Virus record (IMG/VR): IMGVR_UViG_3300028840_005911
Span: 1 to 64,000 of that record
Length of the DNA stretch: 64,000 bases
Source: a virus
Strand: one strand, 5' to 3'
Part shown: piece after piece, positions 17,001 through 25,550 of the stretch
How positions within the stretch are numbered: the stretch's first letter is position 1
Layout of the letters: each line of letters starts with the position of its first letter
Made by a program: the position numbers and the translations under genes
Notes under the pieces: model-generated
What the model was told of the DNA's origin: nothing
Databases searched by the model: none
The model's input: the letters and a program-made list of their open reading frames with translations, nothing else

Positions 17001-18789
17001 CCTTGAACGACACGTACTCACTCAGACGATAGTCGAGGTCGTACAGGGTAGTGACCTCAAGATCTGATATCGTGGAACCGTCCCATTCGTTGCTGAACGA
17101 GACCTGGATTCTGATCACTCGGTCTGTGCCGTCCAGCTCCTCGCAGATGACATCCGTTATTTCGAACATGCCAAAGAGGTTGGATGTACCGTAGTCGAGG
17201 ATTTGGAGATACCTTCCGATGTCCTCAGAGGCTGGTCTCCATGGGATAGTATCCTGTGGGCCGGTTGTATCCTCCACCAGGATAAGAATCTGGTCGTGGC
17301 TTCCTGCCCCAAGAGTGTTGCCGTCTCTGTCCGTGGAGGCCACCTTTGCCGACCCGGTGACCTTGTCGGTGATGTTGATATACTCGTCATCACGCTCACC
17401 GTAGGACTCAAGATCCACACCAAAGTGGAGAGGTTGCTGATCCCTCATCCCCTCCAGGGTGATGCTTCTCTCAGGCGGCTCACCAGCACGAACGAAGACG
17501 TCAGTGTGTCCACCGATGTGGACTTCGTCATCGTTGATCTCGATTGTGCCCTGGGCGGTATTTGGCTCGAGGATGCCACCAGGGATATCTGAGATGGTGA
17601 TCTTCCCCGCCGGCTTCTTGAGAAGGTACGTATAGGTGCCGACAAAAGGAGAGTTCTGGCTTATCCTTATTTGGGACTGCGAGGTTATCTCTACCACCTC
17701 AGCGGTGAAGATTTCACGGAATGTGGGTGAGCTGTCGTCCACATCGAAGTACTCTACGATGTCGCCAACCTCCAAACCTACATCTATGAAGTCGTTGTGG
17801 GCTGGGTTTCCGTCAGCGATCAGCCAACTAGTGGGAGCGTAGGAGGCAATATCGATATAATCGAATGGGCCCAAAACAGAGACAACACCTCTGAAAGCGG
17901 CGTAGGTTGTAGACTCGCTGGTACCCTTGATAATGTCTCGGGCCATCTCGATGTCGCCGTATCCGATAACCTGGATCGTCTTCAGACTCTCGAAGGTATC
18001 AGTGAGCCTGGCAAAGATACCCCTGGTGGTGACTAAGGACTTCTCGGTGAGACCATTCTCCACCCTCTCGAGGAACTCCTCGGTAGTCTCTCGGTCGTCG
18101 GCCTCTTCGAAAGCGCTCTTGTTGGTGACCTTCACGGCTGCAGAGATGCCTTCGATTCCTACGAGCTCCCCGGCATTGATGCTGTATGCCGACCCCGGAT
18201 CTTCTGATCTGACGATGATATCGAAGTAGTACAGGTTACCTTCAACGTTGAGGAGCATGTTGTCGGCGCTGATGGACTGGTTCTCTACAGGAAAGAATCT
18301 GACATCGGTGCCTGTAAAAACGGGATTGCTTGGAGTGACCAGCGCTGCCTGCGGAGCCGAGAAGTATATCCTGGCCAAACCGGAGACGTACTGACCCTCT
18401 CTGCGCCTCTCAAACCAGTTGGCCATATAGTTGTCCGCCTCTTCATCGCTGATGAGGTCGGTGTTGGCAATGGACTGCTGATTCGATATCTGCTGGATCT
18501 GCCTACGGTGAGGCTCGAGCAGCACCCGCATCGGGTCGATAACGGTGTCCGAAATCGGCTCACCCTCTTGTACCGATAGATCTGGGAACTCCGAGACCAG
18601 CCTCTCCCTGATGAAGTCCACCACCGGGGTGGCATAAGGATCCGGACCGAGCCTGGTAAGCAGGGGAGTGATGAGCTCTCTGTCGATAGGCGACCCGGCA
18701 GAGGTATCGAGTGTAGGGTCGGCCCTGTAGATGGCATCTTCTATGAAGATCCTTAGAGCATCAAGTTCGTTGATCTCGGAATCGGACAT
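14047..18789 (-). CDS. Baseplate wedge protein, gp6/J-like, greatly enlarged
   Basis: A 1580-residue protein with AGGGAGAAGTC before ATG. The N-terminal ~290 residues match the baseplate J/T4 gp6 pattern: TSAGSPIDRELITPLL at about 29-44, GELVGIEGISAAVKVTN at about 205-222, and EEADDRETTEEFLERVE next. The last ~160 residues resume a J-like C terminus. Between them lie about 1100 residues of repeated beta modules, at least six, with the signature VGDxLxIxxGxxxGxYxI followed by LxLDR. J proteins are commonly 300-650 residues, so the insert is the oddity. It forms the baseplate ring with the gp25-like protein encoded just upstream. Confidence 0.9.
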   Translation of the reverse strand: MSDSEINELDALRIFIEDAIYRADPTLDTSAGSPIDRELITPLLTRLGPDPYATPVVDFIRERLVSEFPDLSVQEGEPISDTVIDPMRVLLEPHRRQIQQISNQQSIANTDLISDEEADNYMANWFERRREGQYVSGLARIYFSAPQAALVTPSNPVFTGTDVRFFPVENQSISADNMLLNVEGNLYYFDIIVRSEDPGSAYSINAGELVGIEGISAAVKVTNKSAFEEADDRETTEEFLERVENGLTEKSLVTTRGIFARLTDTFESLKTIQVIGYGDIEMARDIIKGTSESTTYAAFRGVVSVLGPFDYIDIASYAPTSWLIADGNPAHNDFIDVGLEVGDIVEYFDVDDSSPTFREIFTAEVVEITSQSQIRISQNSPFVGTYTYLLKKPAGKITISDIPGGILEPNTAQGTIEINDDEVHIGGHTDVFVRAGEPPERSITLEGMRDQQPLHFGVDLESYGERDDEYINITDKVTGSAKVASTDRDGNTLGAGSHDQILILVEDTTGPQDTIPWRPASEDIGRYLQILDYGTSNLFGMFEITDVICEELDGTDRVIRIQVSFSNEWDGSTISDLEVTTLYDLDYRLSEYVSFKDQVRDRDNSRAISGRGPGIDFDNLGVDIGDSLVIETGDDAGIYTVRALLDSIDTADTLLLDRELTKTVTPTGFGDGSGLRYRIDDELDIDLVDPRVVKIPLGSIFTGGDLSTIAGSDTVTSTGTSNFLLAGVAVGDTLEILSGTDLRTFGILAVTGTTLQIDAVANNTATGLDFTVYTSFSGIDRPMVRVKEIELLDSSNQPTGLKVPFGDTVDIRALGTFSNRNEGDKVTSFTGEAKEVTGDFRLEDTEVDFAARGVVVGDRLTILNTGNIGDYEVKEVAALAASPSWVKIIPTSEGGKDFSVYPQDSTQYRVGLPSTGIARLYFVEPASVEVTTGIAGGRLEDNNGQEFRFSDFDGKFILPAPGEEDIENPRDVRVVRSSFGALYEETVLELTEPGGPNVFDLELQVGDIFEYYQQIPFRDGSGNTFESLGIFDNTAGLLTTVGSNRVRVTDSSLLDFTQMDAVNPLLGQLLYIDSGPDEGQYIIEEVVDATTLRLDRVMTSTTEAVVGREFSAPSSRDATLSPSASKTWLTDTTDSGSLGTQIGHYITIFEATREDILGTFEITDLDLSNDRVEIDLVVATTIGPGDFSWYRTADDTNTGQAFRVYESVPTALEVNQVSSKESDTIFGTSTGNISLFGGNLVKLTDSTATFVTDGIVQGERLEILFGDNQGVYPIEYVDSETEIRVYVNKPFTVAETGAWYRIRGGIHGSKTMFTVKDYEGVQALVPVGYSMPFRIRRPDVYRLSSTEMESNYDGSLYYADINIESLGAGDEFNLSRDDRLAHTAGVTVDGYLYVVDNNVLTFSTFEEVDLVFDRRFLPVGNSDLAENLVEISGRNLKITYQVSSITATINDLLRSDSDRTVVANPIARHFLPSYVRTTLIYSGGQSQDTVGQEIEDYINNLGSTEELEVSDIEAIATRRGANSVEHPITLVSITHDIDRDLVVDRSDNVIGGTEVNYNGTARISAFFADLDDGLNITRES

Positions 18790-18798
18790 GACTTCTCC

Positions 18799-19461
18799 CT
18801 AAAGGACAAGGCCGGCGGTCGCTTCGTCCTGAGCCACAGAAATGACCCGCACTCTGGCAACTGCCATCATCCTGTCTCCATACACATTCAGGTCTATCAG
18901 ATTGGCCGAGAGCAGCCTCTCGTCCCTAGGAAGACCCGGGTAGTTTACCTGAGCAGCCCTGATTTGGGAGGAGGTATTGTCCACCGACCGGGTGAGGGTC
19001 GACAGCATGTTGTCCGCCCTCTTGGTGGACATCAGGTTGCTACCTACCACTTTCTGAAGGCCTCCCCCTCTACGCGGGCTGAAGATCGAGCTCCCAGGGC
19101 TCTGCAAGATCCACTTGGTGAACAGCTGGGTAAGCTTCAAGATTCCGGATATCTTCTTGGTATTATCCCCTATCCTGAATTCAATCTTAGATCCGGCCGC
19201 TGTCCTGGTGAAGTTGCTGCTGATGACCTCTACGGTATCGACCCTATTGAGAGTAGATTCGGGCATCTGCGCCCACAGGGTAGTCTTGTTCAAGACGATG
19301 AACTCTGAGACCACAATCTCATTTATCAGGACCTGCTCGACGCTGGAGAAATCTTCCCCGGTGAGCTCTATGGTGGGGACTCCAAGATTGGGCACGAAGT
19401 TCGGAAGGCCCGTAACCGGGATCGTGTCCCGGAACTTGATTACCTCGAGCTGACTAGTCAC
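18799..19461 (-). CDS. Baseplate wedge protein, gp25/W-like with N-terminal IPT/TIG-like domain
   Basis: A 220-residue protein starting at GTG 19461, five bases after AGGAG and overlapping the previous stop (GTGA). Residues about 25-97 look like an IPT/TIG beta domain (VPTIELTGEDFSSVEQVLIN, ending in a strand SKIEFRI). Residues about 105-220 fit the GPW/gp25 family: a helix, then ILQSPGSSIFSPRRGGGLQK, a helical core, then PRDERLLSANLIDL and a final strand pair (MMAVARVRVISV). Its place directly before the J/gp6-like gene is the usual order of wedge genes. The extra N-terminal domain is unusual for the family. Confidence in gp25-likeness is moderate. Confidence 0.8.
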   Translation of the reverse strand: MTSQLEVIKFRDTIPVTGLPNFVPNLGVPTIELTGEDFSSVEQVLINEIVVSEFIVLNKTTLWAQMPESTLNRVDTVEVISSNFTRTAAGSKIEFRIGDNTKKISGILKLTQLFTKWILQSPGSSIFSPRRGGGLQKVVGSNLMSTKRADNMLSTLTRSVDNTSSQIRAAQVNYPGLPRDERLLSANLIDLNVYGDRMMAVARVRVISVAQDEATAGLVL

Positions 19462-19895
19462 GCGAGCTCCTGATCTGTGGCCTCCAGAGTTGCGTCATTA
19501 TACTCTTGTTTATCAGCAACATCTAGAGGTTCTAGTTTGAGCAGCTCATCCACGGCCGCGTCGAGTTCATTCTTCAAGGTGGTGAGCTTGTCCAGCTTGG
19601 TAGGTCCACCTGTGTCGGAGCCTCCCAAGAAGTTTACCCTGGTCACTGTATCCTCACTGGCCGGCCTTTCCTGACCAGGGGTGTACGAGTACGGGTTGTA
19701 CTGGGCGGCATTGTTCCTGTTCGACTCACCATTCCGCTTGATTTGGTCAGTGATGAGTTCCTCAAGGGTGGTGGCGGAGAGACCCCTGTTAGACTCCACC
19801 CCGCGAATGAACGCGAAGGCGTCCGCTATTATGGCCCGGAACCTCCTACTAGGTTTCTGGGCTACGCTGGCATCTATTTCGGTCTCGATGGTCAA
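19458..19895 (-). CDS. Small tail protein, unknown, TTG start
   Basis: A 145-residue protein. The only workable start is TTG at 19895 (TTGA overlapping the preceding stop), with GGATTACGACAT upstream; no ATG or GTG lies nearby in frame. The N terminus is basic (QKPSRRFRAIIADAFAFIRG) and the C-terminal third is an acidic helix (LKNELDAAVDELLKLEPLDVAD). A central PYSYTPGQERP stretch is likely disordered. No family recognised. Its position between the 999-residue protein and the gp25-like wedge suggests a linker or assembly factor of the baseplate. Confidence 0.8.
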   Translation of the reverse strand: MTIETEIDASVAQKPSRRFRAIIADAFAFIRGVESNRGLSATTLEELITDQIKRNGESNRNNAAQYNPYSYTPGQERPASEDTVTRVNFLGGSDTGGPTKLDKLTTLKNELDAAVDELLKLEPLDVADKQEYNDATLEATDQELA

Positions 19896-22891
19896 ATGTC
19901 GTAATCCGGTTCGTCTATGGTATCATCGAACTCTTCATCCGCATCTGGTATTTCAGTATAACTCACAGGGAGTTGAGTATCCAGGTCTACTGAGAATTCA
20001 TAGACCGGGGGCGACGGAAGATCCCCAACAGCATCCTTGGCAGCCTTGATCACGGCCCCACCAAAAGAAGCCGTCTCGCTGGTGGTCTCGAAGAACCCTA
20101 CTATGTCTCCCGTCTTCAACAGATTCGCCGCCCTGTCGTACTTCCTGTCCACCAAATCATCGAGGAGACTCTCCAAGGCCTGCACTAGCGGAGCCGAGTA
20201 GGCGCTGAGGATGTCCTCCAAGTTGAGCGATGCGGTCGGCACCGAGGTACTGTACTCATCAGACCTTCTTGGGGAGTCTGTCATGATGGAGAGGAGTTCA
20301 GCCGTCAGCGTCCTGGCCTGGTTCAGATTGGACGTGAATGGTTGAGCTGGAAGTATGGCCGTGGCGATGGCCGCATCCAACTTGTCCAAGGACTCATCGA
20401 AGCCGTTCTTTGGAAGCAGGTTCCTCGAGCTGGTGTAGGTACCCAAGTCGGTGCTCAACTCGTTGTACTTCCTCGAGGAGTTCCCCGATATCTCGAACTG
20501 GGCTCGCGTCACGTTTGAAGGGAGCTCGGGGCTCACTGCTAGCTCGGCTCCAGACACCGCAGTGATGGTGACCTCATCTTGGCCGGTGACCTTCAACAGA
20601 TCCCCAACCAAGACATCCTCAAACGTGACGCTGTTGCCCAACCTATCTACCGCCTGGAAGGTGGGGAGTGTACCCCTGACTACTCCGGTTGAGATGCCCA
20701 GTTCTGCCGGAGCAGTGACCACCTCGAGGTACGATCCCGGACCCTTGTAGTCGAGCTCGATCTTCACCTTCTCCGTGAAGATGGTGTAAGTGAGGCCGGC
20801 CTCTGAGGACCCGAAGGTGATATTCCGGAGGCTGAGTACAGTAGGGGAGACCCTGGACTCTACCCGGTAGACGGTGGCGGCATCTCCGTCCACGATCTCT
20901 ATCTGGTGGCCTTCATCAACCCCCAAGGCCTCAAAGTCAGCAGAGGTATCGGTCACCTCATCAGTATCCACAGTTGTCGCGAGGATGCCCGTGGAGACAT
21001 TTTCTCGGACCACTATGGCCGTCACCCCAGACACTTGCCCGTTGACGGCGTTGACGAGCTCTGAGGGCGTCAGGAGGACATCTGAGTCGGACTCACCCTC
21101 ATTGAACCCTAGGAGGCTGTGGGCGGATTCATCCACCAGAACCAGGTCCCCAGGAGTTGTCAGATTGACCTTGGGGAAGTTCCTCGAGATCTGCATGAAA
21201 GGTGTCAGCTTGTTCCTCAAGCTGATCGATACCCGTCCAGGGTCGGCTGCGAGCTCGGCGGACTCCACGTGGTAATACAAGGACGAGTATGTGTGGTTCG
21301 GATCCGCCGAGGTCTTGGTCGGGTCCATCAGGTCCGCCACAGCGTCCGCAGCGCTTACTGTACCGGCATCTAACCTGCCGGTCTTCACTGTTGGTCCCAC
21401 AATGATGTCGCTTCCCACTGTGGGAGGGGTGGATAGCGCGGGGGTGACCGAAAGAATCTCATTTCCGCCAAGGCCACTAAGGCCGTTCACCGCGATCTGG
21501 TTGGTAGCCCCAGTCTCTGGGGTTTCATTCCTCGGGTCCAGAACCACATTGTTAGCGTCTATCACCCTAACTATCTCAAAATATTGCGTCGTCACGACCG
21601 TTGATGTATATGTCAGTCCAACATGGCTCTGTGCGAAGATGGCGTCCCCAATCGTCATGGTATTGGTTGATGAGTCCCAGGACATGGAAGTATTTAGGGC
21701 GGCAGAGGCCTGGTTGTACATCAGAAGAACAACCCGTGGGTATCTGTCTGCGGCAGGCAGGTTAGGGTCGGTAAACATTGCCAAAGCCCCAAGATGCTTG
21801 AACCCAAGCTTGTAGTTCGCCGATACCCGGTTAGAAACCGTGTGCGCTACCTGTATGGGGAAGGTATACGACTGGCGATCCACTACTACATGGAGCTCCC
21901 TCCTGTCAGTCGTCACCACGAAATTCTCTTTATTTCGACCGTTTAGGGTGGCTCCGATGATGGCCTTCAGATCGACCGTCTGGGTGGATCCGGTCTCTGA
22001 TGTCTTGAGCTCGAGGTTGTCAGAAATGGGGAGCTCCCACGGGCCTGGGGAGGTGATGACGGAGGGCGGGGTTCCTTCCCCGGTAACCTCACCACGATAT
22101 AGCGTCCCCGATGGGATAGGGTTGAGTGGTCCTCTGTATTTCAAGGTGCTGGGATCTGTGAATCTGGATATTAGCGAGACTATGGCCTTGGATGCAAGGC
22201 TCTTTAGCAAGAACGTATTGCTCCTAGCCCTGTTATTTTCAGGGGAGTCGCCATTGATATCTACCTCCATCTGGGATAACTCTCTGCGTATGTTGGTCAT
22301 CGCTGTGCGAGATACGCCCGTTGGTATATCCAGGGAGTTGTAGTTGCTAATCAAGTCCCGAAGATTTGGAATGTAGGAGATGATCTTGTCATGGACCGTC
22401 TTGAGGCTTTCAAGGTTCCTAACGATCAGGTTCCTGGCCTCCTCCCTCGGATTTGCTTGGTCCCCGGTAAGGGCCGTGACGTTCCTCCTCAGACCCTCAG
22501 CGAAAGAGTCGATGTTCTTGAAGAACCGCTCGAGCTCCGGCCTATCCTGGACAGAGGAGGCCGCATCTAGATCGAGAAGGGCGGTAGAGGCGTTCGAGAG
22601 ATAAGTCGTGCCCCCAACGTCCTCACCGACTCTTTCAAGGTAGTCCAGGTTGATGAGCATATCCTCGATGATGCCGATCTCTTGTTTAGTTAGAGACAGG
22701 AGATGGTTGGTCACCAGCTGCACCAGGTAGAAGATCGCATTGGGATTGGTCAGAAAGGTGATGTAGGCGATATCGATGAGCTGGGCATGAACATCCTGGG
22801 AGTCAGTAACTCCACCGTCCTTGGTCGGTACCAGGCTGCTCCTGAGGAGCTTCGACACCTCATTGAGGATATCTTCGTTAGTGAATGCCAT
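19892..22891 (-). CDS. Large baseplate/tail structural protein, unknown family
   Basis: A 999-residue protein beginning MAFTNEDILNEVSKLLRSSL. The first ~240 residues are helical, with Leu-rich segments (ITFLTNPNAIFYLVQLVTNH) but no clear membrane anchor. The middle is beta-rich. Near residue 650-740 it carries one copy of the module seen repeatedly in the J-like protein (FEALGVDEGHQIEIVDGDAA and a YRVESR strand). The C terminus returns to helix (LVQALESLLDDLVDRKYDRA) and ends very acidic (DDTIDEPDYDI). The gene precedes the gp25- and gp6-like genes, so a wedge or wedge-to-tube role is likely. No homologue is recognised. Confidence 0.85.
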   Translation of the reverse strand: MAFTNEDILNEVSKLLRSSLVPTKDGGVTDSQDVHAQLIDIAYITFLTNPNAIFYLVQLVTNHLLSLTKQEIGIIEDMLINLDYLERVGEDVGGTTYLSNASTALLDLDAASSVQDRPELERFFKNIDSFAEGLRRNVTALTGDQANPREEARNLIVRNLESLKTVHDKIISYIPNLRDLISNYNSLDIPTGVSRTAMTNIRRELSQMEVDINGDSPENNRARSNTFLLKSLASKAIVSLISRFTDPSTLKYRGPLNPIPSGTLYRGEVTGEGTPPSVITSPGPWELPISDNLELKTSETGSTQTVDLKAIIGATLNGRNKENFVVTTDRRELHVVVDRQSYTFPIQVAHTVSNRVSANYKLGFKHLGALAMFTDPNLPAADRYPRVVLLMYNQASAALNTSMSWDSSTNTMTIGDAIFAQSHVGLTYTSTVVTTQYFEIVRVIDANNVVLDPRNETPETGATNQIAVNGLSGLGGNEILSVTPALSTPPTVGSDIIVGPTVKTGRLDAGTVSAADAVADLMDPTKTSADPNHTYSSLYYHVESAELAADPGRVSISLRNKLTPFMQISRNFPKVNLTTPGDLVLVDESAHSLLGFNEGESDSDVLLTPSELVNAVNGQVSGVTAIVVRENVSTGILATTVDTDEVTDTSADFEALGVDEGHQIEIVDGDAATVYRVESRVSPTVLSLRNITFGSSEAGLTYTIFTEKVKIELDYKGPGSYLEVVTAPAELGISTGVVRGTLPTFQAVDRLGNSVTFEDVLVGDLLKVTGQDEVTITAVSGAELAVSPELPSNVTRAQFEISGNSSRKYNELSTDLGTYTSSRNLLPKNGFDESLDKLDAAIATAILPAQPFTSNLNQARTLTAELLSIMTDSPRRSDEYSTSVPTASLNLEDILSAYSAPLVQALESLLDDLVDRKYDRAANLLKTGDIVGFFETTSETASFGGAVIKAAKDAVGDLPSPPVYEFSVDLDTQLPVSYTEIPDADEEFDDTIDEPDYDI

Positions 22892-22894
22892 CCC

Positions 22895-23374
22895 TTATCC
22901 GTAGGACATCTCCCATTCGATCATGGGAACGAACCAGTTGAACCTGTTGAACTGCACCTTCTTTGGAGTCAGAGCCTTCCTGTAGGGGGCGGTGTAGTTG
23001 TATGGCGGGAAGAACGGGACAGCGTATCCAGACGACCACCTGATGTTGTAGTTGGCGATCTCGGACAACGTGTCCATGAGGAACTCGGCTTTGAACTTGG
23101 CCGCCTCGAGCTTCTTCACATCAGCCCTAGTAAGCTTCGGGATTATCCTCCTCAGGTACTCCGGATGCCACCCAAACAGGCCACATACCTCGTCGAAGGT
23201 CAGCCCTTCCTCACACTTGATATCCTGGAAGATGTACTGAAAGGACAGCTTCCAATCCCGCTCCCTCTTCCTGATTCCCTTGTAGAGGACGTAATCGAAG
23301 ATGGCCCTACGAAGGACCATCAGCCACAGCATCTTCTCTTCGAAGTGGGTTCTCTTTACATCGTGCCACCCCAT
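22895..23374 (-). CDS. Conserved phage protein with helix-turn-helix-like segment
   Basis: A 159-residue protein starting at ATG 23374. The N-terminal 90 residues are helical: EEKMLWLMVLRRAIFDYVL, then a basic stretch and SFQYIFQD, then LTFDEVCGLFGWHPEYLRRI. This order resembles small phage/prophage proteins with the words (L)WLxVLxxAIxD, WI-x-S, FxxICxxLGxDPxxLR, thought to fold like a winged helix. The C terminus is different, rich in Tyr/Phe/Pro (YAVPFFPPYNYTAPYRKA). Its place inside the baseplate block suggests a structural or assembly job rather than regulation; the true role is unknown. Confidence 0.75.
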   Translation of the reverse strand: MGWHDVKRTHFEEKMLWLMVLRRAIFDYVLYKGIRKRERDWKLSFQYIFQDIKCEEGLTFDEVCGLFGWHPEYLRRIIPKLTRADVKKLEAAKFKAEFLMDTLSEIANYNIRWSSGYAVPFFPPYNYTAPYRKALTPKKVQFNRFNWFVPMIEWEMSYG

Positions 23375-23376
23375 GG

Positions 23377-24339
23377 TCAGCTCACATTCACTGTCAATGG
23401 GGTTGAGATGAGGGCGGCTATCTCCGGCCTCCTTGGAGCCCAGGTACAGTCCTTCCTGGTTATGGTGATAGTCGTGGACCCTGCGGATACCCCTGATACG
23501 GATATCCCGCCGTCGATTGTGCCCTCTGCCTGAGCAATGCTTTCATCAGCAGAGGTGAACTCCAGGAGGTTGGTGAGCCTCTCCTGGTCGGTGATTTGGA
23601 TATCATTGGTGCCGTAGATGGTGATCAGAACGTCCTCGGACTCAGCCACATTCACTGCCAATGGGTTGGTGTCGAATTCGGCCGTCTTGATGTAGGGGAA
23701 GAAGACATCGGCAAACAGGGCGCCGGCTTTATCTGGGATCTGGACCGTCTCGTAGATACCATCCGGGTCCTCTATCCCATAGACATGGACATCGTAATAC
23801 CCGCCACGTATGAGAGAGACCTCAGCGTAACCGCTCGGGTCCGTCTGGACATCATGATCTGCGGAGACGATGTCATTCCTAAGGAGTGTCGGTTCCCCGG
23901 TGTAGTGGTACCCCCCTACCGAATCCGTCGGATAGGAAGCGATTGGTCTGAATGAGATGGTGACATCCTCTAGGGGCTGGTTTCCACCGTCGATAAAGAT
24001 GCCGGAGATCTTGCAAAGGTCTGGATCGGAGCTCTCAGGAACGGATGGTATATGCCCGGTGAAGTCGAACACATTGGTGGCCGGAGGTACGAGAGGCTCA
24101 TGGACAAGGACGTTCTGAGTGGGGTAGTCGAACACCACGTCCGGCTTTATCATCCTGAAGATGTACTGCCTCCCAGGATCAGGGTCCCCATCAAGCACGA
24201 AGATGACCTCCCCATCCACGTCCGTGAGACCGGAGGTGACAAACGTGTCGGTGGCGTCGTAGACGTATATCCTGACGTCCTCAATGGGATTCTGAGGTAT
24301 CTCATCATCCTTGACTACAGCGGTGACTGTGAGTGCCAT
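23377..24339 (-). CDS. Adhesin-like protein with carboxypeptidase-regulatory-like and Big-type domains
   Basis: A 320-residue protein, start at ATG 24339 directly after the previous stop. Three Ig-like segments can be seen. Residues about 1-75 (VRIYVYDATDTFVTSGLTDV then GEVIFVL) and about 110-215 (DVTISFRP..., PSGYAEVSLIRGGYYDVHVYG) look like carboxypeptidase-regulatory/transthyretin-type folds. The last ~100 residues look like a bacterial Ig-like (Big2) domain (TSADESIAQAEGTIDGG, then VSAGSTTITITRKDC). No signal peptide. Such modules decorate phage tails and bind cell surfaces. The adjacent 313-residue protein carries a related SGHAEISLVRG segment. Confidence 0.85.
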   Translation of the reverse strand: MALTVTAVVKDDEIPQNPIEDVRIYVYDATDTFVTSGLTDVDGEVIFVLDGDPDPGRQYIFRMIKPDVVFDYPTQNVLVHEPLVPPATNVFDFTGHIPSVPESSDPDLCKISGIFIDGGNQPLEDVTISFRPIASYPTDSVGGYHYTGEPTLLRNDIVSADHDVQTDPSGYAEVSLIRGGYYDVHVYGIEDPDGIYETVQIPDKAGALFADVFFPYIKTAEFDTNPLAVNVAESEDVLITIYGTNDIQITDQERLTNLLEFTSADESIAQAEGTIDGGISVSGVSAGSTTITITRKDCTWAPRRPEIAALISTPLTVNVS

Positions 24340-25281
24340 TTAGAGGGTCCTCCGTATTGCGTCAGGATACAGCGGCTCAACCACGTCGTGCGGGTCAGTG
24401 GCGTTAGCCAAGAGATCCAGCAGATCGAACGTGGCCGCGTCTGGTATGGTGATGTCCCTAATGAGGGAGGTTCCTTCGAACACGACTTTCACCTTGAGAC
24501 CCCTGACCAGAGATATCTCAGCGTGTCCGGAGGTATTGGTTGTGATGGTGATTGGAGATCGTAGAAGCGCGACCTGGTACCCCTGCACCTGTATCGGCTC
24601 GTGTTGGGAGTAGAAGGTGATCTCCTGACCTTCTACAGATACTCCAGAGGCGTCAACCAGATCCACGGTACCGATACTTAGGTTGGCGGCATCGATGACT
24701 GAGCCTGTGTCCCCAAGAAAGGGGTCCGACCAGGCGCTGATGAGCCCTGTCGTTGTATGGTAGAACGCGGCCTGATAGTAGTAATCCGGCTCCCCATCAT
24801 TGTCGGTGAAGTAGTAGACCGTTGTGCCGGCCACCAGGAGCTCGTAGACTTCCTCTCCTATGTCCCTGTCTCCGTCGGACCAGCCGAAGTCCGCCACGGC
24901 TCCGCCGCCTACGATCTCAACCTTGGACTGGGTACCCAGCAAAGTGGATGTCAGTCTGAGGGCGTTGCCATCGTCAGACGCTATACCGGCGATAACAGCA
25001 TTGACCTGGTTGACGACTTGCGCGGTTGTCAGCTGGCCGACCCCGGTGAATACGACGTCGGTATCCACGCCCGAATCGATCTTCAAGGTGAGTGTCTTGC
25101 CGACAACGTCATAGTTCCCTGTCGTAGGAGCAAGAAGGGTAGCTGCTGTAGGTGCCGCCGCTGTGAGCTCCGACCACGGTCCCGAGTCTCCTGTGATGGA
25201 CCTACGGACCCTAATAACGTTGTACGACCCGAGAACTCCGGCGATATCGGATACGAAGATGCGAAGGTTGACTGTGCCCAT
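24340..25281 (-). CDS. Adhesin-like tail protein with Ig/FnIII-type domains
   Basis: A 313-residue protein. Residues about 1-40 and 130-185 look like split fibronectin-III strands (SYNVIRVRRSITGDSGPWSE and YYYQAAFYHTTTGLISAWSD). An inserted segment of about 85 residues (TLTLKIDSGVDTDVVFTGVG, then LTTAQVVNQVNAVIAGI) has the look of the DUF-type domains found in phage tail proteins. The C terminus holds a carboxypeptidase-regulatory-like repeat (TNTSGHAEISLVRGLKVKVV). That repeat is shared with the next gene. It ends where the next gene starts. Role: surface-exposed tail decoration, inferred. Confidence 0.8.
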   Translation of the reverse strand: MGTVNLRIFVSDIAGVLGSYNVIRVRRSITGDSGPWSELTAAAPTAATLLAPTTGNYDVVGKTLTLKIDSGVDTDVVFTGVGQLTTAQVVNQVNAVIAGIASDDGNALRLTSTLLGTQSKVEIVGGGAVADFGWSDGDRDIGEEVYELLVAGTTVYYFTDNDGEPDYYYQAAFYHTTTGLISAWSDPFLGDTGSVIDAANLSIGTVDLVDASGVSVEGQEITFYSQHEPIQVQGYQVALLRSPITITTNTSGHAEISLVRGLKVKVVFEGTSLIRDITIPDAATFDLLDLLANATDPHDVVEPLYPDAIRRTL

Positions 25282-25289
25282 GGCTTCTC

Positions 25290-25550
25290 CTACTTCTTGA
25301 TCTCGGGCTTGACCTCGTTACTGCCAGTGATCTGCGGAGCAGGATCCCCAGGAGTAGTTGGGTCGGACTCACCGCTTACCTGCGGAACATACTCAACAGA
25401 GCCGGTAATGACCGGAGACGGGTCTTCGACGACCGTCGATCCATCAATGTCAGGTGTGACTGTCGTAGTTTCGACGATAGCCGGGGTTGGTCCACCAGCT
25501 ACAGGAAGCCCGGGGCCGCACAGGTAACCTCTGTAGACAACACCTATCAC
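25290..25550 (-). CDS. Pro/Thr/Val-rich low-complexity protein
   Basis: An 86-residue protein. After MIGVVYRGYLCGPGLPVAGG it consists of imperfect repeats of the type TPxIVxxTTVTPDIDGS and PxPVITGSVEYVPQVSGE, ending in EVKPEIKK. The repeat unit is about 20 residues with P(A/S)P(Q/V)ITGS as the clearest word (two copies). No membrane helix is evident and there is no lipobox. A flexible, possibly glycosylatable linker between adhesin modules is the best guess. Starts overlap the preceding stop by one base. Confidence 0.65.
   Translation of the reverse strand: MIGVVYRGYLCGPGLPVAGGPTPAIVETTTVTPDIDGSTVVEDPSPVITGSVEYVPQVSGESDPTTPGDPAPQITGSNEVKPEIKK

Noticed and set aside
22703-23533. 276-codon plus-strand frame opposite the HTH-like gene and its neighbours
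   Set aside because: It spans the ends of three well-supported minus-strand genes and has the biased composition of an antisense shadow.
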